Positions 8,982 through 18,629 are shown, counted from the stretch's first letter. The stretch: 64,000 nucleotides of DNA from Fidelibacterota bacterium (GCA_947472795.1 CANJBL010000002.1:124001-188000); one strand, 5' to 3'. Notes: generated by a model not told the origin, from the sequence alone. Numbers and translations are program-made.

Positions 8982-10295
8982 CTAAAGTTTGGCGCTCTGG
9001 GTCAGTCCGAAATGCCGGTCCAACCCGCGCACGACCGCTGTCATGAGCTTGGCCCGGTAAGACTCTTTTTTCAGCGCCGTTTCGTCTTCGCGGTTGGAGA
9101 GATAGCCCATCTCGATCAAAACCGACGGAATATCGGGCGACTTCAGCACGGCGAAACGCGCGAACCGGTGGCTATTGCGCAGCAGAATCACCTCGCGCTG
9201 CAATTCGCCAATCAGCTCACCGGCAAGCTTGGTGGCGAGATTCATACTCTCGCGCTGCGCCAGGTCCATCAGGATATGGCGGACCTCCTGCGTCTCGTGA
9301 GACAGGTCCACGCCGATAATGCTGTCGGCATTGTTCTCCTGTTCCGCCAGGGCTTCGGCTTCTTTATCCGAGGCTTTCTCCGATAGCGTATAGACCGACA
9401 ACCCGCGCATGGACTTGTTGACGAACGAGTCGGCATGCAGCGAGATGAAGATATCGGCCTGAGCGTTACGCGCGATATCGCGTCGCTCGCTGAGACCGAG
9501 CGACACGTCCTGATCGCGGGTCAGAAGAACTTTGTAGCGGCCGGTGCTTTCCAGCCGTGCCTTCAACTGACGCGCCGCAGCAAGCGTGATGATCTTTTCA
9601 TAGATGCCGGAAACACCGATGGCACCGGGATCAACGCCGCCATGACCCGGATCGATGGCGACAACCTTTTTGGTATCCTTGACCGCCGGCTTAACCGCTT
9701 CAGGCGGTTTTTTCTCAACGGGCTGGACGCTCGCGGTCTTGGGCGCAGGTGTACCGAACTGCCCGATCTTATGCCCGGGGCCGAGCACGGCCAGAAACTT
9801 CTCCCGTGCCATGGGCTCCAGATCGACGACGAAGCGCGGTGGCGTTCCCCCCGTTGCCGGTAATACGAACGCGTTCTTGATGTCGGCGGGTCCGGCAAGC
9901 TCAACGACAATGCGTGCGTCGCCGGTCTGGAAGAGGCCGTAACGAACCGTCTTCACCAGTCCCGTGGCGCCTGGAGCATTCTTGCCGATGGCCCAGTCCA
10001 GCTCGGGCATGTCGATGACGACGCGGTAAGGATCGGCGAGCCGAAACAGGCTGAAGTCCACAGCCTCGGACAATTCGATGACGAGGCGCGTGTGGGTGCC
10101 GTGATCGAACAGGCGCATGGTCGAAGCGATGCCGAGCGCCTTCGACGCCGAAGGCCATAGGACCGCCGCCGTCCCGGCAGCCACGACAAATCGCCGCGGC
10201 ACAGAAATATTTTCTATATTTTTCAGTTGGTTACCCAATAGCGCGTCATCAGCTTCCTGGTCCGGCTGGGCTTTGAGATCGGTCGGATCCGTCAT
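8982..10295 (-). CDS. amiC: N-acetylmuramoyl-L-alanine amidase, AmiC type with AMIN domain
   Basis: The enzyme (about 437 residues) cleaves the lactyl-amide bond between peptidoglycan glycan and stem peptide, typically at the division septum. An N-terminal AMIN domain (LVIELSEAVDFSLFRL) targets the wall. The zinc-dependent Amidase_3 domain shows VVAIDPGHGGVDPGAIG, a second zinc-site region ISLHADSF, and a C-terminal catalytic segment ending VLIEMGYLSN. The export segment VPRRFVVAAGTAAVLW has a twin arginine, so Tat export is plausible as for E. coli AmiC. I prefer ATG 10295 (MTDPTDLK); an ATG 12 bases upstream is possible. Confidence 0.92.
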   Translation of the reverse strand: MTDPTDLKAQPDQEADDALLGNQLKNIENISVPRRFVVAAGTAAVLWPSASKALGIASTMRLFDHGTHTRLVIELSEAVDFSLFRLADPYRVVIDMPELDWAIGKNAPGATGLVKTVRYGLFQTGDARIVVELAGPADIKNAFVLPATGGTPPRFVVDLEPMAREKFLAVLGPGHKIGQFGTPAPKTASVQPVEKKPPEAVKPAVKDTKKVVAIDPGHGGVDPGAIGVSGIYEKIITLAAARQLKARLESTGRYKVLLTRDQDVSLGLSERRDIARNAQADIFISLHADSFVNKSMRGLSVYTLSEKASDKEAEALAEQENNADSIIGVDLSHETQEVRHILMDLAQRESMNLATKLAGELIGELQREVILLRNSHRFARFAVLKSPDIPSVLIEMGYLSNREDETALKKESYRAKLMTAVVRGLDRHFGLTQSAKL

Positions 10296-10887
10296 GTCAG
10301 GGCGCAAAATATGGGGGTAAGTGCTTGACTCTCCATAACATAACCGTTTTCCCGAGTCGCGGCAAGATTCATGCGGAGTCGCGCATTGGTTGGTCTCAAT
10401 TTTCGCCCGCCCGCAGGCGGGGAATTAGGCGTTGTCACCGTGGCTGGGACCCGTCTATGGTTATGCCGCTCGTGGTATTTTCCGGCATGCCGGTTCGGCC
10501 TTCGAGAACAGTGGCTCTTGCCCGTTCCCGGATGCCCCTGGTGGCCTTGACTCATTGAGTCATCTGGTTTTTTTGGGCCGGAAGAGACCTATTTTAAAAC
10601 GGGAAAGACGGAGTTCGCTCCATCGATCCCACCGCATCGAAAGCCCCGGGGGCCTTACGTGCCGAGATCACTGTTGAATCGCCCATCGCCGACCGCCAAC
10701 GACCGTCACACGACGTCGCTGCGCGCGGCTGCCATCGGCATTCGCTCCCTTCGGCTGCACCACGCTCAACCGGGAACGCTCGTTGGCGTTCCCTCATCCA
10801 TTACACAAATCCGCCGCGGACGCGCGCATCAGGGTCCATTGACCCTGGGCCGCGCGGGCACCGCGGTGGCACGGAGTACACCTGACT
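10296..10887. other. Long divergent intergenic region between amiC and rne
   Basis: This stretch of about 590 bases has no convincing gene. Its short open frames lack ribosome-binding sites and recognisable products. It must hold the amiC promoter (minus) and the rne leader (plus). A weak sigma-70-like pair TTGTCA (10432) and TATGGT (10456) with 18-base spacing would give an rne 5' leader of about 420 bases. A long leader is known in enterobacterial rne, where it mediates autoregulation; whether this one is structured the same way cannot be told from sequence alone. Confidence 0.5.
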
Positions 10888-13800
10888 ATGGTCAAAAGAA
10901 TGCTTATCGAGGCCACGCACCCGGAGGAAACTCGGGTCGTGGTACTGGACGGAACGCGGCTTGAAGAATTTGATGTAGAAACATCAACCAAGAAGCAGAT
11001 CAAAGGGAACATCTACCTGGCCAAAGTGGTCCGGGTTGAGCCCTCACTCCAGGCCGCCTTCGTCGATTACGGCGGGAACCGCCACGGTTTCCTCGCCTTC
11101 AGCGAAATTCATCCCGACTACTACCAGATCCCGGTGGCTGACCGCGAACGCCTCATTGCTGAGGCCCAGCGCCATGAGGAAGAAGAAGAGCGCCGCCGCG
11201 AAAACCAGCGCGCTGCCCGGGCTACCCGTGAAGCCGCGAGAACGGCGTCCGGCGACAATGCCGGTCAGGCCGCGAATGCTGACGCTTCTATGCCCCATGA
11301 TGATCACGAGCACGAGCATGGCCATGATCACCACGATCACGAAAACCACGATCACGAAAACCATGGTCACGACGATCACACGCACCACGATCATGACCAC
11401 GACGATCATGGTCAACCTGATCACACGCATGACGATCACGCCCACGACGATCACGCTCATGATGATCATGGCGACGCCATTCCGCTGGCTTTCATTCCAC
11501 CGGCGATCACATCGCCCATCAGCGATGACGACAGCCACGACGAGCATGATCACGACGAACATGGCCACGACGATTCCGTGACCGAAGCCGGTTTCGTGAA
11601 AATCGATAGCACGGAAGAACACGCTGCCTTCACACCGGACGTTCCGGAAACGGTCGGCGGCGAACCGTCCGAGGACGCATCCGGCGGAGCGGGTGCGGCG
11701 CGCGAAACTGCGGAAGATTCACACGGCGAAGTGCAGGCGAAACGCGATGCCAAAACCGCCGGTGTGGAAACTGTCGGCGGCGAAGAAGATGAAGATGATG
11801 AAGCGGCCGAAGAAAAGCAGCGCCACCGCTTCGTCGCCTCGCGCCACTATAAGATCCAGGAAGTCATCAAGCGCCGGCAGATCATGCTGGTGCAGGTGGT
11901 GAAGGAAGAACGCGGCAACAAGGGTGCAGCCCTTACGACATTCCTGTCGCTTGCCGGTCGTTATTGCGTGCTGATGCCCAATAGCCCACGCGGCGGCGGT
12001 GTCTCGCGCAAGATCACCAGCGCCCAAGACCGCCGTCGCCTGAAGGCGATCCTTGGCGATCTTGAACTGCCGAAGAACATGGCCGTCATCCTGCGCACCG
12101 CCGGTGCCGAGCGCAACAAGGCCGAGATCAAGCGCGACTATGAGTATCTGCAACGCACGTGGAACAATATCCGCGAAGTCACAATGACCAGCCGCGCGCC
12201 GGCCCCGATCCACGAAGAGGCCAGCCTCATCAAGCGCGCCATCCGCGACATCTACAGCCGCGACATCGAAGAAGTCTGGGTCGAAGGCGAAGAAGGCTAC
12301 AAGGTCGGCAAGGACTTCATGAAGATGCTGACGCCTTCTCATGCCAAGAAGGTGCAGCGCTACAAGGACGACATCATTCCGCTGTTCCACCGCTACCAGG
12401 TGGAAAGCCAGATGGAAGCCATCAACAGCCCAACGGTGCAGCTGCGCTCCGGCGGTTCGATTGTGTTCGCGCAAACCGAAGCGCTTGTCGCCATCGACGT
12501 GAACTCGGGCCGCGCCACCAAGGAACGGCACATCGAGGAAACGGCCTACAAGACAAACTGCGAAGCCGCGGATGAAATCGCGCGCCAGCTGCGCTTGCGC
12601 GACCTTGCGGGTCTTATCGTCATCGACTTCATCGACATGGAAGACAACCGCAACAACCATTCGGTGGAGCGTCGTCTGAAAGAGGCGCTGAAGGCAGATC
12701 GCGCCCGCATCCAGGTGGGGCGTATCAGCCACTTTGGCCTTTTGGAACTGTCACGCCAACGTCTGCGCCCTAGCCTCATCGAAGCCAACTTCCGCGTCTG
12801 TTCGCACTGTGCCGGCTCCGGCATGGTGCGTTCGACGGAATCTGCCGCCGTCTATTCACTGCGCATGATGGAAGAAGAAGGTGTGCGTCAGCGCTCCAGC
12901 GAGATCACCGTTACTGTCCACCCGGATGTGGCGCTGTATCTGCTGAATTATAAGCGTGACTCCCTCGCCAGCATTGAAACCCGCTATAGCCTCAAGATCA
13001 TCGTCATGGGCGATGCCTCGTTGGTACCGCCCAATATCCGCCTCGACCGCGTGAAGGCAGTACGCCAGATCGGTGACGATGCAGGCGAAACTGCCCCGCG
13101 CGAAGCTCCGCGTGAATTGGAGCGTCCGACAATCGAAGCGCCGGATGAAGACACGAGCGACGCCGATGAGGCCGACGCTCCCCCGCCACGGCAGAGTGAG
13201 CATCGCGGTCGGGATCGCAACCGCGACCGTGATCGTGATCGGAACCGCAACAGCAACAGCAACCGCGAAGAAGGCGGACGCGAACAAGGTGCACGTGAAG
13301 AAGCCGCACGCGAAGAAGGCGGTGGTGAAGCCGGCGGTCGCAAACGCCGCCGTCGGCGTCGGCGTCGCGGAGGAGGCCGTGATGGTGAAATTGCGCCGGC
13401 TCCCGGAGCAGCGCCCGTTGAGTTGGGCGCAGAAAATAGCAGCCCGCAAGAGGCTCCGACCGATGGCGGCGATGAAAACGGCGCCGAAGCCGGTGAGAAT
13501 CACAATGATGGCCGCGATCAAGGCAATCAAGGCCCAGGTCGTGATGACGCCAGTCGTCGCGGCCGTCGCCGCGGACGGCGTGGTGGCCGCAGACGGCGTC
13601 GCGGCGGCGAGCCTCACGAGAATGGCGGACAGGCCAACGCTGGCGCACATAACGGCGAGACGCATGAACAGGGCCAATCACAACAGTCCGAACGCGCAGA
13701 GAACGACGCACCTGCCTATGTAGCCGCTACGGCTGAAACAGCACGTGTGGAAGGCGCCCACGTGGAAGGTGATGGCGCTGGCGGCAATTCCGGAGAAAGC

Positions 13801-13998
13801 GGTCCATCGCGATTCTTCCGCGCCATCAAGGACACCTGGCGCCGGAATGACTCAAACGACGGCGCTACTGAAACTGCCAGCGAACCTGCGCCGCCTGCAC
13901 CCACACCCGCACCTGCGGCACCTCCGCCGCCGCCGGCTGCCAGCAACGAGCCGTCGCAGCCCGCCAAACGCGGATGGTGGAACAAAGACGAGACATAA
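10888..13998 (+). CDS. rne: Ribonuclease E with His/Asp-rich insertion in the S1 region
   Basis: RNase E (1036 residues) is the main endonuclease of mRNA decay and rRNA/tRNA maturation and the degradosome scaffold. The S1 domain begins with GNIYLAKVVRVEPSLQAAFVDYG. It is interrupted at about residues 90-310 by a low-complexity insert that includes about 60 residues made largely of His, Asp and Glu (135-196), then resumes at RFVASRHYKIQEVI. The catalytic DNase I-like region carries ALVAIDVNSGR. The Zn-link cysteines are CSHC (C638, C641). The C-terminal third is disordered and rich in Arg and Glu (RNRDRDRDRNRN, KRRRRRRRR), as expected for RNA binding and partner docking. A terminator follows. 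Confidence 0.96.
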   Translation: MVKRMLIEATHPEETRVVVLDGTRLEEFDVETSTKKQIKGNIYLAKVVRVEPSLQAAFVDYGGNRHGFLAFSEIHPDYYQIPVADRERLIAEAQRHEEEEERRRENQRAARATREAARTASGDNAGQAANADASMPHDDHEHEHGHDHHDHENHDHENHGHDDHTHHDHDHDDHGQPDHTHDDHAHDDHAHDDHGDAIPLAFIPPAITSPISDDDSHDEHDHDEHGHDDSVTEAGFVKIDSTEEHAAFTPDVPETVGGEPSEDASGGAGAARETAEDSHGEVQAKRDAKTAGVETVGGEEDEDDEAAEEKQRHRFVASRHYKIQEVIKRRQIMLVQVVKEERGNKGAALTTFLSLAGRYCVLMPNSPRGGGVSRKITSAQDRRRLKAILGDLELPKNMAVILRTAGAERNKAEIKRDYEYLQRTWNNIREVTMTSRAPAPIHEEASLIKRAIRDIYSRDIEEVWVEGEEGYKVGKDFMKMLTPSHAKKVQRYKDDIIPLFHRYQVESQMEAINSPTVQLRSGGSIVFAQTEALVAIDVNSGRATKERHIEETAYKTNCEAADEIARQLRLRDLAGLIVIDFIDMEDNRNNHSVERRLKEALKADRARIQVGRISHFGLLELSRQRLRPSLIEANFRVCSHCAGSGMVRSTESAAVYSLRMMEEEGVRQRSSEITVTVHPDVALYLLNYKRDSLASIETRYSLKIIVMGDASLVPPNIRLDRVKAVRQIGDDAGETAPREAPRELERPTIEAPDEDTSDADEADAPPPRQSEHRGRDRNRDRDRDRNRNSNSNREEGGREQGAREEAAREEGGGEAGGRKRRRRRRRRGGGRDGEIAPAPGAAPVELGAENSSPQEAPTDGGDENGAEAGENHNDGRDQGNQGPGRDDASRRGRRRGRRGGRRRRRGGEPHENGGQANAGAHNGETHEQGQSQQSERAENDAPAYVAATAETARVEGAHVEGDGAGGNSGESGPSRFFRAIKDTWRRNDSNDGATETASEPAPPAPTPAPAAPPPPPAASNEPSQPAKRGWWNKDET

Positions 13999-14021
13999 AA
14001 ACGTTAGCGCACGACAAACTG

Positions 14022-14053
14022 AAGGCCCGGCTCATCGCCGGGCCTTTTGCTTT
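14022..14053 (+). terminator. Rho-independent terminator of rne (possibly bidirectional)
   Basis: A perfect 10-bp stem AAGGCCCGGC/GCCGGGCCTT with loop TCATC is followed by TTGCTTT. It sits between the convergent ends of rne and the aminotransferase gene. Confidence 0.9.
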
Positions 14054-15203
14054 ATGCTTTCCGCCATTTCGCCAGGCGTCTACATGCCTCTTCCATATGG
14101 GCGGTCTCGCCTGCGAAGGAGAACCGCACGAAGCGCTGCCCTTTAAAGGGGTCGAAATCGACACCGGGTGTTGTCGCAACTCCGGCTTCGTGAAGCATGC
14201 GCTTACAAAACATCTCAGCGTCTTCGCCAAAGTCCGCAATGTCGGCATAAATGTAAAAAGCGCCGTCCGCCGGCGCGAAGCGCGTGAAGCCGCTTTCCGG
14301 CAAATGCCGTAACAGAACGTCGCGGTTGCGCGCGTACCGCTGCACATTGGCTTCCAGCTCATCACGGCAGTCGAACACTGCCAGCCCTCCGTGCTGCGAC
14401 ACCGCCGGCGGCGCGATGAACAGATTCTGTGCCAAACACTCTAAGGGGCGTTGCAAATCCTCCGGTACGATCAGCCAGCCCAAGCGCCAGCCCGTCATGC
14501 TGAAATACTTCGAGAAACTGTTCACGACAAAAGCCGAGGGCGAAATATCTGCCACCGTCGTGGCCGTCACGCCGTAGGAAATGCCGTGGTAGATCTCGTC
14601 GGAGATGAGCCTTATTCCATTGTTATGGCAAAACGCCGCGAGCGCGCGGAACTCATCGGGCAGAATCATCGACCCCGTGGGATTTGCGGGGCTGGCAAGG
14701 ATCAATCCGTCGGGCAGCTTGGGCAGGCTTTTCAAATGGTCAACGGTCGGCTGATAGCGCGTCGTCTCATCCACCGGCAGGAGCACCGGCGTGATGCCGA
14801 GACTGGTCAGGATGTGGCGGTAGGCTGGATAGCCCGGCGCCGCTAACGCCACGCGATCGCCTGCCGCGAAGGCAGCGAGAAATGCCAGCACGAAGCCGCC
14901 GGAGGAGCCCGTTGTCAGGAACACGCGCTTGGGCGAAATCGCGGCGCCGTAAGTATCGCGGTAGTGCCGCGCAATGCGCGCGCGCAAGACCGGCATCCCC
15001 GCTGCCAGTGTATAGCCCAACGGGTCATCCGTCAGCGCGCGCGCCACCTGGTCCGCAGCGGCACGTGGAATGCCCGTCGAGGGCTGCCCGACCTCCAGGT
15101 GAATGATGTGGCGCCCCGCGGCTTCCAGGGCTTCGGCTTCGCGCATCACATCCATGACCATAAACGGCGGCACCAGAGCGCGTTCGGCGATTTTGAGTAC
15201 CAT
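14052..15203 (-). CDS. Class I/II PLP-dependent aminotransferase
   Basis: This fold-type I aminotransferase (383 residues) of the aspartate/aromatic family probably transfers an amino group from an amino acid to a 2-oxo acid; the substrate is not evident. Visible family elements are the LEVGQPSTGIP start, TGSSGGFVLAF, ASPANPTGSMI, the SDEIYHGISYG stretch and the PLP lysine in NSFSKYFSMTGWRLGW. ATG 15203 overlaps the stop of the upstream gene as TGATG, and AAGGGGA lies 5 bases before it, so the two genes are translationally coupled. Confidence 0.9.
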   Translation of the reverse strand: MVLKIAERALVPPFMVMDVMREAEALEAAGRHIIHLEVGQPSTGIPRAAADQVARALTDDPLGYTLAAGMPVLRARIARHYRDTYGAAISPKRVFLTTGSSGGFVLAFLAAFAAGDRVALAAPGYPAYRHILTSLGITPVLLPVDETTRYQPTVDHLKSLPKLPDGLILASPANPTGSMILPDEFRALAAFCHNNGIRLISDEIYHGISYGVTATTVADISPSAFVVNSFSKYFSMTGWRLGWLIVPEDLQRPLECLAQNLFIAPPAVSQHGGLAVFDCRDELEANVQRYARNRDVLLRHLPESGFTRFAPADGAFYIYADIADFGEDAEMFCKRMLHEAGVATTPGVDFDPFKGQRFVRFSFAGETAHMEEACRRLAKWRKA

Positions 15204-16345
15204 CAATTTCCCCTTACCGGCGCCGTGTAGGCGTAGCCGCTGCCGCGCGGATCACTCTCCGCCTGGCATGTATCCGTAGCATCGGCGCACCGGATCACAT
15301 TCACAAGTCTCGCAGATCGTGGGAGATCGCCCGTCGCGGCAAAACGCAATCGCTGGTCGCCAGCCACACCAAGGGAAGCCTCCAAAGCCTGCGATCCGCG
15401 CATGGCCTGCAAGATGCCTGCGGTGTTCACATGACCCGCACCGAACGGTTTACCCATGGAGAGCACGCAGGCAACAGCGCTCCCTTGCGTATCGCCGACC
15501 ACAAAGCCCGTCATCCCCGAGGTGGCACCTTCAGAGTCCCCCGTATGGCGCAATGCATATACACGCCCCCCCTTCTCTTCTTTCATGTCAGGCACGCTCC
15601 AACGCGGCGCATCCTCCACCCCACCACCTTCGGCAACATGTTCACGTAACTGCGCGAGCACAGTGGCCAACGCCGCCTGCGTAAGAGTATCCCCCGCTTG
15701 GGCCATGTGCCGTTGTGGCGTCATGAACATCGTCAGCGCACGCGCATCACCCGTAAGAATGGCCCCGCTTCCCGCCAGATCTTGCGCGAAGGCACGCGAG
15801 ACGCGGTAACCGAAGCGCGCCAGCTTCTCCGACGGCGCCACAACCTGTGGCCAGGGCTGCCGTCCGTATTTCGCATGGAGTGCTCGCAGCCCGCGGGCAC
15901 TTGTTCCAGAGGAAAAATCCAGGGCCTCGGTTGTACGTGCGGCCCCATCGTGAACGAGGCACGCACCCTGTGCATCAAGACTGGCTGAAGACGGCAGTGT
16001 CACCGCCAGCGCGAGCCCCAATGCCGTCGCTGCGTCCGCCGCATTGCCGCCATCCGCCAGCACAGCCTCGGCAATGCGCCCGGCTTCCGGCTCGTCGGCG
16101 GCGATCATGCTGACAAAACGTTGCGCTGTCGCTCTGTCTCCTGCGCCCATTTGCACCCGAATCTCGGGAAAATCGGCACAACCGCCCAGGCTCGCGCTCA
16201 TTAAAACAGCGCCACAGAGCGAAAAAAGGCGGCAGCGGACGGCCGGAAAATGCCATAATTGACGAGCGTTCCGAGCCTGCCCGCTTGGACTATGGCCCCC
16301 TGTTACGTCACAAGAGTGATACGCGACATGACGCTCGACCCGCAT
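15203..16345 (-). CDS. Gamma-glutamyltransferase-like lipoprotein, probably catalytically inactive
   Basis: The mature part (about 330 residues) resembles gamma-glutamyltransferase: an N-terminal GGNAADAATALGLALAVT motif and a C-terminal MTGFVVGDTQGSAV. It is far shorter than true GGT (about 580). Where GGT has its nucleophile in the TTH triplet, this protein has MTG, so autoprocessing and catalysis are unlikely. A lipoprotein signal is visible (RLFSLCGAVLMSASLGGC), but no start fits it well: ATG 16345 gives a 40-residue pre-sequence, and ATG 16201 leaves too little. The open frame continues antisense into the M48 gene, and that extension is not real. The end is coupled to the aminotransferase. 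Confidence 0.6.
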   Translation of the reverse strand: MRVERHVAYHSCDVTGGHSPSGQARNARQLWHFPAVRCRLFSLCGAVLMSASLGGCADFPEIRVQMGAGDRATAQRFVSMIAADEPEAGRIAEAVLADGGNAADAATALGLALAVTLPSSASLDAQGACLVHDGAARTTEALDFSSGTSARGLRALHAKYGRQPWPQVVAPSEKLARFGYRVSRAFAQDLAGSGAILTGDARALTMFMTPQRHMAQAGDTLTQAALATVLAQLREHVAEGGGVEDAPRWSVPDMKEEKGGRVYALRHTGDSEGATSGMTGFVVGDTQGSAVACVLSMGKPFGAGHVNTAGILQAMRGSQALEASLGVAGDQRLRFAATGDLPRSARLVNVIRCADATDTCQAESDPRGSGYAYTAPVRGN

Positions 16346-16402
16346 AGTGTGAGTTCCGTGAACCTTCCCACTTTTCCGCGACCCCAGCGCCGTCCATTTC
16401 GG

Positions 16403-17788
16403 ATGCGCCATATGGCGTCTATCCTGCGCGTCGCGCTGGTCCTGATTGGTACAGGCACCCTGATTGGTACAAGTGGGAGTGCGCGCGCGCAAGAATTCAG
16501 TGTCGGGACCGTGCTCGACGACACCGAGATCGGCGCCACGCTGCACGCCTATGCGCGCCCCCTGCTCACGGCGGCTGGTCTGCAGCCGGACACCATCCAG
16601 CTCCACATGGTTGTCGATGACAGCATCAATGCTTTCGCGACACAGGGGAACAATGTCTTTTTTCACACCGGCCTTCTTCTGCGCGCCAAGAATTCCAATG
16701 AAGTGATTGGCGTCATGGCGCACGAGTTCGGCCATATCGCCGGCGGTCACACGGTGATGATGTCCAGCGATATGACCGCCGCCAATACCATCAGCCTGCT
16801 GTCCACCCTGCTCGGGGTCGCCGCGGGCGTGGCCACAGGCAATCCCGAAGTCGGCATGGCTGTGATGATGGGCGGCCAGCGCGCGGCCATCGGCGAAGTG
16901 CTCGCCTTCAGCCGCGGCCAGGAAGCGCGCGCCGATCAGTTCGCACTCAAGACGCTCGAAGAAACGCACCAGTCGTCCAAAGGCCTTTACGACTTCTTCC
17001 TGCGCCTCCAGGGCGAAGAGCGCCTCATTACCACCAATCAAGACCCTTACGTCCGTACCCACCCGCTGAACACAGATCGCATGAGTTCCATCCAGGCGGT
17101 CATGCAGACCTCGCCCTATACCAATGTGCCGCCGGATCCAGAACTGGAGCGCATGCACAAGCGCTTGCTCGCCAAACTCTTCGCGTTTCTAAAACCCCAA
17201 ATCACCACGCTGCAGCGCTACCCCGATTCCGACAAAAGCATCGAGGGCCGTTACGCCCGCACCATTGCCTACTACCGCCGTGGCCAGTTCGACCAGGCCA
17301 TGCCGCTGGTCGATAGCCTGATCGCCGATGCACCCAAAGATCCCTACTTCTGGCAGATCAAAGGCGACATGCAGCTTTCGCGCAGCCACATCGAGGACGC
17401 CATTGTCGCTTACCGCGAATCCCTGAAGTACATGCCCAACGCGCCTGAAATTCTGGTGGCCTTTGCCCACGCTGTTGTGGAAGGCAATAACCCGGACTAT
17501 CAGGTCGAGGCCCAGACCATGTTGAAGCATGCGGTGGCCATCGATCCGGAGAACGCCGAGGCCTGGGACATGCTGGCCCGCTCCTATTCCCAGGTGGACA
17601 ATCAGAGTTTATCGGCTTACGCGGCGGCTGAAAAAGCCATTCTCTTAGGGGAATTCGGCGATGTGGCCCGATATTGCAATGTAGCGGAAAAGTTACTCGA
17701 AAAAGACACGCCCACTTGGTATCGCCTCCAAGATATCAAGATCATGGCGCAAAATTCTTTGCGCGAAATGCGGAACAAACGGCGGTAA
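16403..17788 (+). CDS. Secreted M48 family zinc metalloprotease with TPR repeats (BepA-like)
   Basis: The exported protein (about 461 residues) has a signal peptide MASILRVALVLIGTGTL ending ARAQE, then an M48 peptidase domain with the zinc motif HEFGH (MAHEFGHIAGGH, first His near residue 107) and the downstream metal ligand region SRGQEARADQFAL. The C-terminal half has tetratricopeptide repeats (WQIKGDMQLSRSHIEDAIVAYRESLKYMPNAPE). This matches BepA/YfgC-type periplasmic proteases, which monitor outer-membrane protein assembly. I chose ATG 16403 because it places the signal peptide at the start; upstream ATGs at 16259 and 16328 would bury it. Confidence 0.9.
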   Translation: MRHMASILRVALVLIGTGTLIGTSGSARAQEFSVGTVLDDTEIGATLHAYARPLLTAAGLQPDTIQLHMVVDDSINAFATQGNNVFFHTGLLLRAKNSNEVIGVMAHEFGHIAGGHTVMMSSDMTAANTISLLSTLLGVAAGVATGNPEVGMAVMMGGQRAAIGEVLAFSRGQEARADQFALKTLEETHQSSKGLYDFFLRLQGEERLITTNQDPYVRTHPLNTDRMSSIQAVMQTSPYTNVPPDPELERMHKRLLAKLFAFLKPQITTLQRYPDSDKSIEGRYARTIAYYRRGQFDQAMPLVDSLIADAPKDPYFWQIKGDMQLSRSHIEDAIVAYRESLKYMPNAPEILVAFAHAVVEGNNPDYQVEAQTMLKHAVAIDPENAEAWDMLARSYSQVDNQSLSAYAAAEKAILLGEFGDVARYCNVAEKLLEKDTPTWYRLQDIKIMAQNSLREMRNKRR

Positions 17789-17848
17789 GCTAGGCTTCAT
17801 TCGACCGCCGGATTCGCAAAAAAGACCCGCTTGAAAAAGGTTCTGTCC

Positions 17849-18595
17849 ATGCCACGTTTTGCCGCCGCCCTGGCCCTGTCCGCCTTTGCCGCCTTGTGCG
17901 CGCTGCCCGCCGGCGCCGCCGAGAAGAGCGCCTTTACGGATGCGCAAAAGGCGGAGATCAAAAAAATGGTGCGCGAGTACATCCTCGAGAACCCCGGCAT
18001 CATCAATGAAGCCATCCAGGCCCAAGAGGTGGCTGCGGACAAGGCGAAATCAGATAAGCGCGTCGCCATTGCCAATACGCGCAAGCAGGAGATTTATACG
18101 CCCAGCGAGAACACCGTCCTCGGCAATCCCAAAGGCGACGTCACGGTGGTCGAGTTCTTCGACTACAACTGCGGCTACTGCAAAGCCATGTTCCCAAGCG
18201 TCGTGGAAGCCATGAAGGAAGACCCGAAACTGCGTTTGGTGGTGAAGGAATTTCCCATCCTTGGGCCTTCGTCCGTCACCGCCACGCGCGCGGCGCTGGC
18301 TGCTCGCAAGCAGAACAAATACACCGAACTGCATCTCGCTCTGATGAGCCATAAGGGCAGCCTCACCGACGCGGGCATCATCGATATCGCCAAGAGCACG
18401 GGTCTGGATGTAAAGAAGCTACAGGACGATATGAAGGATCCCGAGATCACCGCCGTCATCACTCGCAACCACGATCTCGCCGAGCAGCTCGGCATCGACG
18501 GCACGCCGGCAATGTTCGTCGGCAATAACTTTGTCGCGGGCGCCATCCCTAAGACTCAGCTCGTCAGCCTGATCGCGGCTGCGCGCAAGCCCTAA
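17849..18595 (+). CDS. DsbA-family thiol:disulfide oxidoreductase, ScsC-like
   Basis: This periplasmic thioredoxin-fold protein (248 residues) carries signal peptide MPRFAAALALSAFAALCALP and an N-terminal ScsC-type domain (FTDAQKAEIKKMVREYILEN) that in ScsC mediates trimerisation. The oxidoreductase domain has active site FFDYNCGYCKAMF (CGYC) and cis-proline loop GTPAMFVG. ATG 17849 has AAGG 8 bases upstream; a TTG 18 bases earlier is less likely. It follows the M48 protease by 60 bases on the same strand, so both probably serve envelope protein quality control (inference). Confidence 0.9.
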   Translation: MPRFAAALALSAFAALCALPAGAAEKSAFTDAQKAEIKKMVREYILENPGIINEAIQAQEVAADKAKSDKRVAIANTRKQEIYTPSENTVLGNPKGDVTVVEFFDYNCGYCKAMFPSVVEAMKEDPKLRLVVKEFPILGPSSVTATRAALAARKQNKYTELHLALMSHKGSLTDAGIIDIAKSTGLDVKKLQDDMKDPEITAVITRNHDLAEQLGIDGTPAMFVGNNFVAGAIPKTQLVSLIAAARKP

Positions 18596-18629
18596 CCCGC
18601 TAACCCGTAACCACTGAATTAGGGCGAAG

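Noticed and set aside
10432-10677. An 81-codon open frame in the rne leader
   Set aside because: No ribosome-binding site, no recognisable sequence and no typical codon bias; more likely untranslated leader.
11290-11580. Tandem GATCAC/GACGAT-like repeats read as a DNA repeat array or CRISPR
   Set aside because: The repeats are in frame within rne and encode the His/Asp-rich insertion. Period and spacing are irregular and there are no spacers.
15203-17158. A 651-codon minus-strand open frame spanning the GGT-like gene and running across the M48 protease gene
   Set aside because: Only the part up to about 16345 has GGT-like sequence. The rest is antisense to a clear M48 peptidase with signal peptide and HEFGH motif.
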